DNA of 64,000 bases, from NCBI GenBank assembly GCA_018806985.1, contig JADANN010000415.1, positions 558,001-622,000 of the forward strand, written 5' to 3'. Below are positions 34,460 through 46,900 of this stretch, piece after piece; positions within the stretch are counted from its first letter, which is position 1, and each line of letters starts with the position of its first letter. The notes beneath the pieces are model-generated. The model saw only the letters and a program-made list of their open reading frames with translations, had not been told where the DNA came from and ran no database searches. Both the position numbers and the translations under genes were made by a program. Source of the DNA: Angiostrongylus vasorum (taxonomy: Eukaryota; Nematoda; Chromadorea; Rhabditida; Metastrongylidae).

Positions 34460-35220
34460 TGAATAGTAGTACAATGAAACAACGGTAAATAGATAAAATA
34501 GTTTTCAAGAGCCCAGTGTCTTCTCGATTCTGATCGCTCTGATAGTTATGGCAATCGATGGTCAGCACTGAAGAGAAAACAACACTCAGCATGCCCTAGA
34601 GTGGATAGTGTGGTTCGCTATAGGTGAGCATGAGTTAGCTTGGATACGGTAATTTCCTTGCTACCATAGACGATGGTAAGCTTGGTGTTCGTAAGCATTT
34701 CCTGGTGAAAAAAACTTTTTTTTGTTTTACACGGCCTGACGTCACATGTTGGGTAGTTAGCGATACTTCATACATTCGATTCGTTGAGAATTTTAAGTGC
34801 TATGCAAAAGCGTTGTTAAATGTTAGTTGAGTAGATTCTGCTTTCGACACTGGGGGTAGCGTTAATAGGACATTTGCAGATGGTTGTCACATGCAATCGC
34901 TACATTTTTTTACTGAAAAGAACAAACTGGCCCCAAGCAAATCTAGTACCAATTTTTTCGACCTCGTAGTGTGAAAGGCTTGGTGAGTACGGAGGGTATG
35001 ATCGGACGAGAAAGCGATCTACTGTGTATTGCAAACCAATTCAAACAAGTGCGCAACATTTTCCTGTGGTGTAAAAGAAAATGATGAAATTCAAATGCAT
35101 GCCAGTCTGAGAACCAAGCCGCTTTAGAGTTTTTTCAACTGCCTTTTCCTTGCAAATTCATCATTTTTGATTTGTTCCGCAATGTGACAAAAACAAGACT
35201 TTCTTAGTTGGATAGCTTGA
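34460..35220. other. Spacer, nothing recognised
   Basis: Between the PLE pair and the RTE 3' fragment. No supported feature. Confidence 0.45.
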
Positions 35221-36090
35221 CGACCCATTTTCACGAGTTGTGCCGACACCAGCACATTTTCCATTCGTTTCTTTCCCTCACAATCGTCGTCCATGGTGGT
35301 GGTTTCATTCGAGCATGGTAGCGCCTGGGAGTCTCACACCGTGATCTGTAAAATAACTGCAGGTGCGAGTACAGCTGTTTGACTTTAGTTACAAAAACAT
35401 CCGTCCTGCTTGTCGTTCTATTAGATGCCTACATCCTTGTGAAGTCCAATCTACAGTTGTTTTCGTCCATTTATCGCCCGTTGTTCTCATCCTCATGAAC
35501 AACCCATCTATGTTTCGTAGTGTATTTGCATGAGCCTCGAAGATGAGATATATTTCGAAGGTCAAAGCTTCGTATCCCGGCTAAATATTGGGTGTGCAGG
35601 TTATATTTCATGTGATACCGTTTTAGCGCTCTATGAGTAGTGCGCAGCATTGTTGACTTAGTTAAAGTATCAGTCCACGATTCTGCTGCATAAAAGAGCT
35701 TTGGGAAGACTGTGGAATCGAAAAGGTGAGCGCGGAGTCGGAGTTTTGGGTCCGTTAGTTGGTGAGCGGCTTCTTTGAAAGGTTCGAATGTAGCCAAAGC
35801 TGCTCTCTTTCTTCTGCCTAGTTCATTGATTTTATTGTTCTCTCTGTTCACTCACTGTACGCCCAAAGTATACCCACGAAGTGCTCTCTGCAATCAGAGA
35901 ACCATCCAGTATGGCCTTATAGCTTTCCTATAATCCATCGAAGGTTTTTCATGAGCTGGGTTTTCTTCCGGTCTTTGAGTAGTCCGATATTTTCTCCTGC
36001 TTTGTTAAGCTCATTACGCAACGCTATACTTCGGTGTCATTTCCTGAAAAGATGAAGATATCATCCTCTAATCATTGTCTTAGTACGAAT
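35220..36090 (-). mobile_element. RTE-type LINE 3' fragment
   Basis: Minus-strand open stretch 35471-35851 reads [40 protein letters not shown] and SFDLRNISHLRGS. This is the conserved C-terminal part of the RTE polyprotein. The 5' part (RT palm) is mostly missing. Confidence 0.75.
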
Positions 36091-36189
36091 TTTCCATCAA
36101 TAAGTGTGCCTTTTTCGTCTCAAGCGAGGGACATCATTATCAACTGCAGTTTGCACTAAGCTGCTTTGGCTATATTGCGTAGAACCTTG

Positions 36190-36224
36190 TATAAATATAT
36201 ATATATATATATACATATATATAC
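36190..36224. repeat. TA microsatellite
   Basis: ATATATATATATATATAT with one ACAT interruption. Confidence 0.9.
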
Positions 36225-36234
36225 AGCGTAAAAG

Positions 36235-36502
36235 GAAATCTCTAGGCGTTGATCAATTCCTGAGGGATGCGCCGTGCATACGACTTCATTAAGCATCGTT
36301 TTGAAGTGATTGAATACATATCTGGCATTTACAATGACTCTGTGGTCTAGCGATGTATCGAGGCAGTGGTGCTGTACTTCCAGAGAAGTTCTGTACGAAT
36401 GTGTCGACACCGGAGGGATGGAAGGCTTGGTTGGCCAAGGGCGCAGGTGTCGATTCTGCGCGGGTGTTGCAGGGCCCCACCGAGTACTGCACTACACGCG
36501 CC
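36235..36502 (-). mobile_element. tRNA-derived SINE1
   Basis: Reverse orientation: GGCGTTGATCAATTCCTGAG tail side at 36244, head near 36490. It abuts a TA microsatellite. Confidence 0.75.
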
Positions 36503-36804
36503 TTAGATATATACATTTAATTTTCATATAGAATGACATCGTTGCTTGGCGCGTAGTGGTTTCATCAGTTGCGTATGAAATCGATGTTTTTTGCTCACCT
36601 TGAAATTTTAGCCAAATAAGTCAGTACGTTCGGAAAAATAAATCGGAGAACTAAAAAACATCCTCAGTTTAAGCAAAAATCGCTATTGCAGTCTTCAATT
36701 CTCCTTACTTTCCCGTTTTTTACTGGTTCCTCTTACAAATCTCTTCATAACTGTTGCTCCTTAGTTAATCGCTCTAAATATGCTTAAAGCCTTTGTTAGA
36801 CCCC

Positions 36805-37125
36805 CGGAACAGGTGAACTAATCCTCCCAATACTCCGGAGTCGGCAAATTCGAATCAGTGCTTCTGGTAAGAAGTTCCTCTGATCGGTAAAGGGTGATCT
36901 CTGTGGTGAAGATTTTGGCATTCTCCAACGCGGCTATTCCAGGTTGTATCTGTTCGGCTAACTTTCCACGCCGTTGCAACATAAACACAAAACCCTCAAG
37001 CAGCAGCCGAACCCGCACGTAAAAAGTAATAAGACCTTAATGGAATGGATAATGGACGCATTGCAACGAATTGAGTACAAGAAGTGCCGAGATCCTCAAA
37101 AATTATGAAGTCGGAACATGTAAAA
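36805..37125 (+). mobile_element. SINE2, eroded
   Basis: Retains CGGAGTCGGCAAATTCGAAT, CCTCAAGCAGCAGCCGAACC and AAGAAGTGCCGAGATCC. Confidence 0.6.
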
Positions 37126-37514
37126 ACCTAAAAATGACGGAAAAATAGTTAATTCTACTTATTCAAAAAGAAACAATATGTGTGGTTAAGGCTGCGGAAG
37201 TCACCTGTAAGTTCACTACAGCTGCAACTGTCTCGGAGAGTTAAATAAGGCACAGTTTCCGCTTCCTTAGAAAAACGAGCAACCAAACGAAGAGCCAGAT
37301 CCTTCTGACATTCGAAAATCAAAACAAAACCTGTACTGAGCGTGAACAAACTACTGTACTGAGGCTGAAACTCCTATTCGATAACTCATCAGAAGTAAAA
37401 CCAAAGTCGGCACTAGTGGAGCGAAAGAGAAAGCTTCACTGTGGTCATCCTAAAGCCAACACTTCTACACTTAGCCAAAGGCGAGTACCAGTTAAGAACA
37501 AACTGAAGGCGGAG

Positions 37515-37620
37515 TAAAACTGAGAACACCAAGTGAGACTCGAATCTTCGATTTCCCTCATCGGCGCTCACGTGTTAAACCACTGAGCTCGTTGCTCTAC
37601 CTCTCTCTCGGCGGGTATTT
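37515..37620 (-). repeat. tRNA-like sequence, minus strand
   Basis: GAGCTCAGTGGTTTAACACG (A-box-like) and GAAGATTCGAGTCTCAC (B-box-like) about 40 bases apart. No clean cloverleaf acceptor; more likely a SINE head than a working tRNA. Confidence 0.4.
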
Positions 37621-37739
37621 TGCCCACATTTTTAATGGATTAAATGTGAGCCCAGAAAAGAGCATCCGCGGCTTCGAAACACTGGGGCTTTCGAGTTTTG
37701 CCTATATCTCAGCATATTTGTAGTTGCTTTCATATAATA

Positions 37740-38365
37740 CCCTAACTTGAGAAAGCAAGACGCTAAGGACGGGGGAGTGCAAATCTGTCTTGTTAAGCGA
37801 CGAAACTCGAAACCACAATCAGAGCAAGTTTGTGCTCAAAGTTAGGAGCGCTATAACTTTGTTGTCGATGATGTTGTAAAACGAATGTTCTCAACAATTT
37901 TCAGAGACATGTCACTTAATTTTAAGTCCTCAGTATCAACAGAAAAGGAAAAGCGTGCAATCGCCGCCGTTAAACATAGCACTGACAGAATTATTAAGTT
38001 GGTTGCTTGAAACAACGATCCGATTAGCTAAGATATTACGAATTCCGATTCGCGCTATGAGTGAAGCCATTAATACTGTCGAAGTTAATTGAAAAGTTTT
38101 ATTCTAGATTCTAAAAAGACTATAGACTATGTCGAAATCAGTGAAAGACTATGTGAACTACACGGTGACGGTGAATCACGTGATTGCACGACACGGTTTA
38201 ATTGGAGCAATTTGCAGTCTTATTAAAGTGCGACATGGTTTCGTCATTCACGTAGGTCTTCAGAGCAAAATTCTCCCTCCTGTTTAGCTGCAAGAAGAAC
38301 CTGCTCGACAATTCTGGCAAACGATATATCTGGTCTGAAGATATCTCTGGTGTACTGGCACTCAA
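37740..38365. other. Spacer, nothing recognised
   Basis: No coding or repeat signal apart from the flanking SINE1 and the tRNA-like sequence. Confidence 0.45.
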
Positions 38366-38366
38366 A

Positions 38367-38648
38367 GGGGAGGGCATAGAGCAGTGGTTGGAGGCGCGCT
38401 GCAGTACTCATGGAATCGGTCCTGCTACTTACGCCCATCAAGTCATTCCCTTCACTACGTGTCGGCAAATTGGAATCGGACTTGTCTGAGAGGATAGCAG
38501 CACTAACTCGATAGATCGGTATGCCACCGCGGTTCGTTGTAATGGCCAGATATGCATACACCTCTAACGGTGCTTGATGAAGTTGAATACATACCGCATA
38601 TGTCTGGTAGTGATCAACGGCAAAAAGCTTTATCCATTGCCTTTTTTA
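38367..38648 (+). mobile_element. tRNA-derived SINE1
   Basis: GGGCATAGAGCAGTGGTTGG head, GGAATCGGTCC B-box, GTGTCGGCAAATTGG middle, TTTATCCATTGCC tail. Confidence 0.78.
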
Positions 38649-39299
38649 TTGACAGTTAAGTGGGTTCGAAGACTTATATGATATTTTTTAAAGGCCCTGT
38701 ATAAAGGGCGCTGCTGGGTGAGCATGGCTCATTCATGCGGTGTTCACTGAAGAAGATCCGGTCACGGCACCACAACGAAGGCGCTACTTCGACATAACGA
38801 ACAACTGTGGACCACCGACACGGTTCATCGACTCTGATGAAGACGAACGTTAGCCGAATAAACCTTATTATCAACTTTGTGTAAGTTTAACTATTTAAAC
38901 ACTTGTAATCATTGACTAATAGGTTCCATGTGAAATCAAGAGACAACGACTATGTAACCTTCAACATTCCTCATGAAAACCCTAAAGTGGCAAATGTGAT
39001 ACTGTTCTTCATGTTTAATCAGGCAGAATCCAGCGAGCTATCCGTAGTAACCGATTCGGCAGCTCAGGCATACGACCAGTACAAATGTGGCGTGTACTAA
39101 TGCTGACTCGAGCTATTTCGATAATCAACTTGAGTACCTAAGAATCAGTATGAGCGACGTGAACGGCTATTTATTATAAAGATATATATAAGGTTGCACT
39201 TCTCTTTAGCCACTCACCATTTCGTTCTTTGTAAGTCTTCCAGTTATTCGGTAGAGACCAGCTGCGCAGAGTCTCAAACAGGTGACAAATGTGGTTTGA

Positions 39300-40250
39300 A
39301 GATCAGCGTATCCGCAGAGGACCTGCAATGGTCTGTCTTCGCACTTATGTTGAGTGCTAGGTCGAGTGTCATCTCGTTTGGGATCCAGACTTCGCCGCAC
39401 TTAATCATCTCCATCAACAAACCGCTGTAAAGAATCTTATAGTAAGGACAATCGTGCTGATGAGTGAGAAGGAATGTACTGACTCCTTAAAGTCACCGCT
39501 GGCAAATCCTTGGAGTAATTACTAAGAAACGATTGTATATGATGTTGGTTTACTTCTTTCATACAAATTATTCGGGGCATGGTCATAACAGGAGTGCGTA
39601 CATAACGAAAAATAATGGTGGAGATTTTCGTCGAAAGCTCGGCAGCAACTTATCCACTCTTTGAACGACGGGCAGAACATCCAGTGCCGATATGATTCCT
39701 TTTTAAAAAGTGCTACATAAACCTGTTGTAAACGTTGATGTAAGTGTGTACACAAGCTGTCCATCTTAGTGACCGTTTATTCTCCAAAACTACATCTTCA
39801 TTGCCCATATAATTCCTCTAGTATTATATATCCGTTCTGGACAATCGAATGGTTACAGAATTGTGGTATTACACAGATAGAACCTTCCTGTTTCCTCGTG
39901 GCATTTTTTAAAGTAACAAAAACCAACAATAAACTTGGTTTAGGATTTTGTAGGAATAGTTTCCAATAAAGCAAAATTAGTTTTATTGTACCACCAGTGG
40001 TAAACATACCAACATCACATCAATTTAGCATGAAGCGAGTTTGAAGGCAGTGCTTAAGGAGATAAAACACGGAAATTTGCATCAACATATTAAATCACCT
40101 CATTAAATAAGTGGTAAACATAGGCAGAGGCAAATATCACTGCAAAAAAGTGAGCTGATAATGAGTGGAGCAGAGGAATCATTGAAAAGACAACTTCAAA
40201 TGGCGGTCAGCTGTTCTCCAGAGAAGAGGTTGAAATGTGTTGTCCACTCA
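39300..40250. repeat. Downstream flank of SLC13 copy B, duplicated from or to 11390-12290
   Basis: About 80 percent similar to 11390-12290 by eye, against near identity from 40253 on. It holds GATATGATTCCTTTT and ATCTCGTTTGGGATCC landmarks. On the minus strand both copies keep a GIISALDVLPV-like reading that I cannot assign. Confidence 0.6.
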
Positions 40251-40774
40251 TTTTCCACATTTGGTCGACTTCTGCTCATTCTTCCCGCAACCACTAATTA
40301 GAAGGTCGAAGATGTGAAGTACATCAGTGGTGTCGACCAGGACTAGCATAACCATCCACCTACTTTTGAGTTAACGATATAGATTCTTAAGAAAACTTTC
40401 CAAAGCCCATAACAACACTAATCGATGATCGACAAGAGGTTTAGGCTACAATTTATGACGGAAAAATAGTTAGGCTATCCTGTAGATGACTGGGTCATTC
40501 ATGTGAACAAAAAATGTTTAAGTTCTGGGATTTCCATACACCACTGCTCGAAATGTATACTTACTGAGAAAATCACGATGATATGAACAATGGCAAAAAA
40601 ATTCCACAATTTTGCTTATGTGTTGTAGAACTATTCTAGAGCAATTGAGCATGGAATAATTGTACAACAAATGAGAACAGTATTTTCTATCTGAAGGCAG
40701 TGCTTCAAAATACTCAGCCGAAGCCTTTGGTTGGAAAACTGGTCGAAAATGACGGATGGCTCTGCTTCACCTAC

Positions 40775-40912
40775 TCACACCGTCCAAGATGAGTTGGACA
40801 GTTCTGCCCAAGCGGGAAACTCGGACAGTGGTAGGGAGATGTGCGCTATAGTGTTCATATACACCACAGTTATAACGGGACACGCCAGTGAAATAGTAAA
40901 GCCGGCACTTGC
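40775..40912 (-). CDS. SLC13 copy B, terminal exon 13
   Basis: 138 bp including TGA, encoding [20 protein letters not shown], then [20 protein letters not shown] and SSWTV. It matches the family C-terminus (LNTWG...FPxWAN). The acceptor is ATTTTAG. It and the downstream flank are almost identical to copy A 12820-12958 except for one T. Confidence 0.88.
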   Translation of the reverse strand, partial: ASAGFTISLACPVITVVYMNTIAHISLPLSEFPAWAELSNSSWTV

Positions 40913-43900
40913 CTAAAATTCACTTATTTTTTATGTTGATCTATAGTATATCCATATCTTGTAACATTTTTGAACAACTCGATTCAACTCTAACTCTTGC
41001 ATCTCCTTTCCATGGAGTTTCCTCCTTCTTCATCATGCTATAAAGAAACGCACTGATTTCCAAGATGTTAGGGGTATGGTTTATCTGATCTCTTGTAAAG
41101 TGTGCGGCAGGAAACACATTGACGAAACGAGAGACCGCTGTGTGTCCCGTATAAGAGAACACTAGTTGGTAAACTTAAGGTTAAAGCAAATATTCTTCGA
41201 GAGCGCACGGGGCATGGAGACATAGTGTAGAATACAACCACAAGATTGCTGAGATATTTACAGGACTCCAGAAGCCTAATACCCTGCCATAAAAATTGTA
41301 GAAGGCAGAAAATAAAAAAGTAAACATTGTGAATTCAACTAAAGCCTCAGCTTAACTGGGTTTAATGCCGATCTAGGTCCTCAGATCAATCCCGCTGACA
41401 GGTGATTGCTCACGGCACTGATTGATAGAACTAGCTGAGAGACAGGCGAAACGAAGGACCCGCATGGTATGGTGGTGAACGCGTTACTACCTGGAAAGCA
41501 CAATAGCGTGTTCGTTTTCCACCGCAGACACATGCGGTCCGGAGTTTTGCAAATACCTCAGCAATATTGTGGTTGCATTTCGCTTAATACCTTCCATAAA
41601 AATTATAGAAGGCAAAATATATAAAGCAAACATAACGTAAAAATAATTTGAAGTAAAAGTCACTACCCTCCCATACCAATGTAAACTATTAGTGGGCAAA
41701 TCTATTGAAGCGTTTTGGATAAACTGCAAAATTTCAGAAATGAACCTCAAGGAGTGTCTCATAATCACCCGTGACCTCGCACTATACCTCATGCTGATTT
41801 GATGACCTAAGCCAAGTACTTTCTCCACCAGTGTACTCTAACTCTGGAGTATGTGTGGCTCGTCTCCAGTGAATAACTGGAAGATTAATAAACGACAAAA
41901 CGGTGAGTGTTTAACAGACAGAGTAAAGTGTATGACTAAAATTACCGGGTATGGTTCGAGCTCTTTTTACTAGTTTTCCGGCATTTTAACCTTTTTTTAG
42001 TTTACAGTAGTAGTGCAAACGACAACAGCACGCTTACCATATCGAAAACTTTGACCAGTCCCGAATTAAGCACAATGGCATTCGACGCGGTGGCTGCCGG
42101 AAGAATAAATGAGAACGAACTTGATAATGTCGTTGGTATCATCAGAGTGAAAGGATGCCGTTTCATTTCAGCAGCCTTAAAAATATTACGAGGAAACGAA
42201 TGCGGAATCCATTAGCTCAATTGATAATTAATCTGTGAAAAAGACGGCATGGAAAAGGTTTTAATACCAAAAGTCACCTCTCTAGTTCTCTATTACCTTA
42301 TCGTGTACCAAAGATATTCCTGAAGGACGATCGGTGGAGTACGGAAAGCGTTTCTCTAACTAACGAGTTCTGTATTTTCGTCCAAAACACAGCTAAGGAT
42401 AACATCACCCAAATGTAAACTGTGTTGGAACATTCACAATTCTTAGTGAATTGAGAAGATGGTCCCTTTAAGAACATCAACGTAAAGTGGGTATGAAAGC
42501 TAAGGGAAAAGGCGAAACGTCTGTCGTTCACCAATCTTGAGTGGTGCATCATTCATTTAACTTCATTAAGCAACGTAGAAATGATACAATAGGTATTTGA
42601 CCCTTAAAGTAGCGTACAATAGCGTAACAGTACACCACTGTATCAAGTCCTTTCACCATCCTAGACAAGCACGGTACGAATTTGCTAATTTGCTAACTCC
42701 GGAGAGATGGAAAGCTTAGTTGGCATGGGCTACGGGATCGAACGACTATGTGTATAGAATGGGACCTCTAACCAATCCGATACACGAGTCTTTGAATGCA
42801 AATCTAGATGTGAAATGAGTGCAAGCTTCAAAAACTCTTCATAGACAACTGTATAAAAAAATGACGATATCATACCATCGTAGCGACTATTGGTACGAAA
42901 ATTGTAGCAGTAACGGCATTGCTGCAGATATTGGTGGTTGCTATTACTAGTCCCATTGTTACCATTTGCAGGACCCACAACGGAAGGTGATTAAAAGCCG
43001 CTAGCGTTCTACCAACCATCACCGACAAACCGGACTCCTTTACACCTGAACCATAACAATTCCAATTATCAGGATATTTAGGATATTTCCATTATAAAGT
43101 GTTCACTAATGACGTGCACTTAGTCACTACTATTTATAAATTTGAATACTTCCTTGTGATATATGGCTTTAATAGCAAAAGCACTTTTCAAAATTATCTC
43201 ATTTCTTTCTCTCGACCACCGACCAGCAGCTAAAGCGAATCCACCTCCCAACAAAAGTACAACATTCCAAGGAAATCTCTTCTGCATGGTCGGCCAGTCC
43301 ATTAAACGACATTGCTGAAGAATCTCTTAATTAGTGCATTTAAGAAAAATAAAATCTTTGTCAACATATTTATCTACATGATTTTATATACCGATGTTCT
43401 TGAGCTGATAGGAGGTTGGCATAGCTCTTTCTTGTCGTTGTTCTTGTTGTTGTTGGTCGATGCCTGACGTTTCGGCGATTTCGCCTTCCTCAAAGCCTAA
43501 CGTAATTTATGTAACAGTAGCCTTATTCGGTAAAATATTTATACTGCGAAGTTTCAAATAAACGCCATATTGATCAAAAAGGCTACCCACTGTGCTGTTA
43601 CTAATGGGACTGATCCATGCGTCGTTCACGTGGGGTCGCGAGCGACGCCCACCTAGTGGTCAAAATATCATTTTGAAATAAGGCGCCAGGCAGCGTGTGA
43701 TAGTGAGGCATTCGTCTTTCCGGTTCATCTTTGGGTTTTTGAAACCTATCCAGTACGTCTTTCGTATTCAAGAGTCTTTCGCGTTGATGTTTTTGATTCC
43801 TGCGCTAGATCTGCACAGTCACTTCAAAATCATCGCCACTGTGCTTCCGTGCCATCTGTGTACCTAGAGGAATGCTCTAACGAATTTTAACTTTCCCATC

Positions 43901-46900
43901 TAGGTGATCTTCTTGCGGACATAAAGCGGTCTACCCATTTCCCTAATACATTCCTGGCCGCATTCCTTACACAAGATGAAGTATTTTGCACTGGACCCTC
44001 ATTCAATCCCAGTTAGAACAGACCACACAGTTTTCTGAGCTGCAGAAACGATCATAAAGGCGGTGGCGAACTAATGACGGCGTAGGGTATTGGATGGAAG
44101 GTCAATAATCGTTGCATAATTTTCAAGACCACATTTTTCTTAAGCAGCTCTTAATGACGCAACTCATTTCATTTGACATGAACAGTAGCTTGAAGGGATT
44201 ATACGTCCGAAATATTATTTTGGGGAGTTACCCTACGTTTTCGTCTACCCGAGTGGCTTCTGCTTCGTAGCCATTGGAAACGGCTATTTTTCGTGCCAGA
44301 TTTAGCGAATCCTACTTTTTTCTCTTCTCCTGTGCTCACAATTTTAGCCGTTGATCTTGTAATTATCGTTCAGATTTTCAACTTTCTGCTTGCATTGTTG
44401 AAGCGTTTGACCTAGTTAGCTGCTCATTAGTGTGCCCTTCCAAACCCGGAAGAAGGCGATTCTGCCGAAACGTCAGCTACGGTTGTGTTGCATGTGTGTT
44501 ATTGTATGAAAGTAAACGTATGCAAAGTAAACGTATGTATGACAACCTCACGATTGCTGAGAAACAAAGAGAAATATATAATTCAGTGTCGAGGTTAATA
44601 GAAAGTCGATCCTGGGAACGATTTTAGTCGTTTGATATATATTTTTTGACGGGTGTTTTTTTCATGTGTGAAGGATGAGACGAGAGGTAGTGAATTAGTA
44701 TATTTTTACTACTTGGTTTACGATACCATTCTGTTTTTAAAAGCACTTTCTGAGAGCTTTACTTGGATGTTTAAGAATGGAAGCCAGTTTTCGGTTGGTT
44801 TTTCCCATGTGAATTTTATATACTTTGACTGCCTATTTAACGATTCAAGGCACTCAACCATCTGTTCTTGTGTGGAACAGACGATGAAGCAGTCGTCTAC
44901 GTACCGACGGTAAACAAACGGTTGGCGATCGAGAACTGGAGCTTTCACCTTAGACATGAAAGCGACGGCAAGGCTTGATGGTAAACGCTGTCCCATGGCT
45001 TTTGTATACTCTTACTGACTAGGTAAAGAAATGCTAAGAGGGTAACTACCACCGATACCTTTCCCTCGAGCTTTCTTTAAGCAAGAGGCACCAATGACGA
45101 TATTGACCCTGCATTTCGTTTATTTTCGGACGAAATTCTCCGTATGCTTAATCCCTACCAACAAAGAAAATTAAGCTCCAACCTCACAAGCCAACAAAGA
45201 TGTGGTATGCACTAGGTTCGAGAGCTCTTGAATTCAAAACTTCTGCGACATTCTATTCGTGATAAAGGTGGAGAATTTGTATATTCCTATTCAATTGGAT
45301 GTTAGAATAACAGAGGGGCATCTCAACGATGTTGACTTTTTTATTTACCCTGCCGCAAAAACTAGTAAGAGTTGACGATTGATTGCTGATGGCAGAGATC
45401 GACAGAACTAGCTGAGAGATGGCAAAACGAGGGACACCAGCATGGTGTGGTGCGTTAGCTCCCAGAAAGGGTAATAAGTGTGTTCGTTCCCCACTGCAGA
45501 CACCTACGCTCCGGAGTTTTGCAAACACCTCAGCATCACTGTTGTCATTTCAACGGTATTTCTCTCTACTTAGCGTCCTCTCGAAAGGAAAATAGAAATC
45601 GGTACCGAAAGTTAAATATGGAGTGGGTCAGCACTGCAAAGGCAACAGGTATAGATCCTTCATTTATTTCCCAACTAAAAACTGACTGTCCAATTTGTCT
45701 CGTCCTATACTTGCTCATTAAGACACATAAGCTTATTTCAACTGATGATATTGCGTCCACCTATCGATTATCATTTGAAGTTCGATCAATCATCAGTTGT
45801 ACAGGCGGCCCGAAAGATAGCCCAGTAGAAGAGCGTCGTTCTTAAACGTTATTTTGATCCAACTGATAAAGTTCGTACTAAGCCATCTTCCTAATACCAA
45901 AACATTCCTAGACCACCTATGGTGCGTGCAACCAAATAGCACACATGCAGTGGAGTCATTCGATGTTACTTCACTTTATGCCAACGTGTCGAATGACTCC
46001 GCAATGCAAGCCATTCTCCAGGTGCCCTTAGAGCATGAAAGGAAAATAAAAATGCACGGCCTGTCGACTGCGCATCTAATGGCTCACTTAAAACAGTGTC
46101 TTAGTTGTTCAATCTTTAGGGTGGTCTGGAAAATATTTTGCACAAATTAGAGGGTTGACCATAGGACAGCGTTTAGCAGCAAGCCTTGCCATCGCTTTCA
46201 TGTCTAAGGTGGAAGCTGCAGTTCTCGACCACCGACCTCTACCGTCGATACATAGACGACTCCTTCATCGTCTGTTCCATACAAGAACAGATGGCTGAGT
46301 GATTTGAACTGTTAAATAAGCAGTCAGAGTATATAAAATTCACACGGGAAAAACCAACCGAAAAATGGCTTCCATTCCTAATCATCCAAATAGAGCTCTC
46401 AGAAAGTGCTATGAAAAAGTGGTATCCTAAACCAAGTAGTAAAAATATACTGGTTCACTGCCCCTCCTCTCATCCTTCACTTATGAAAAAATCACTTGCC
46501 AAAAGCATGTACCATACGGCTAAAAATGTGTGCACAGGAGAAGAGGATAGGAAGGAATCGCTAAACCTGGCACGAAAAAATACCCATTTCCAATGGCTAC
46601 GAACCGTGAACCACTCGAGTTAGACAAAAACGGAAGGTAGTTCCCCCAAAATAATGCTTCGGATGGAAGTAAGATTGCTTTTAACCTACCCTTCATATCA
46701 AATGAAGTAAGTTGCACCATTAAGAGATGCTTAAGAAAAAGCGGTCTTGAAAATTACCTCCCACCCAATACTCTACGCCGTCAGTTAGTTCAAAACCGCC
46801 TCTATGATCATTTGTGCAGCTCAGAAAACTGTATGACCTGTCTTAACGGAAGAGATGGAGATTACATGCGTTCAGGTACAATACTTGATCTCGTGTAAGG

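Noticed and set aside
34002..34592. 196-codon minus-strand open frame, the longest in the window
   Set aside because: Antisense to the PLE 3' region; similar antisense frames appear at every PLE copy, so it reflects composition.
37515..37620. Functional tRNA gene
   Set aside because: A- and B-box-like blocks exist, but I could not form a 7-bp acceptor stem or a clean anticodon arm; kept only as tRNA-like repeat.
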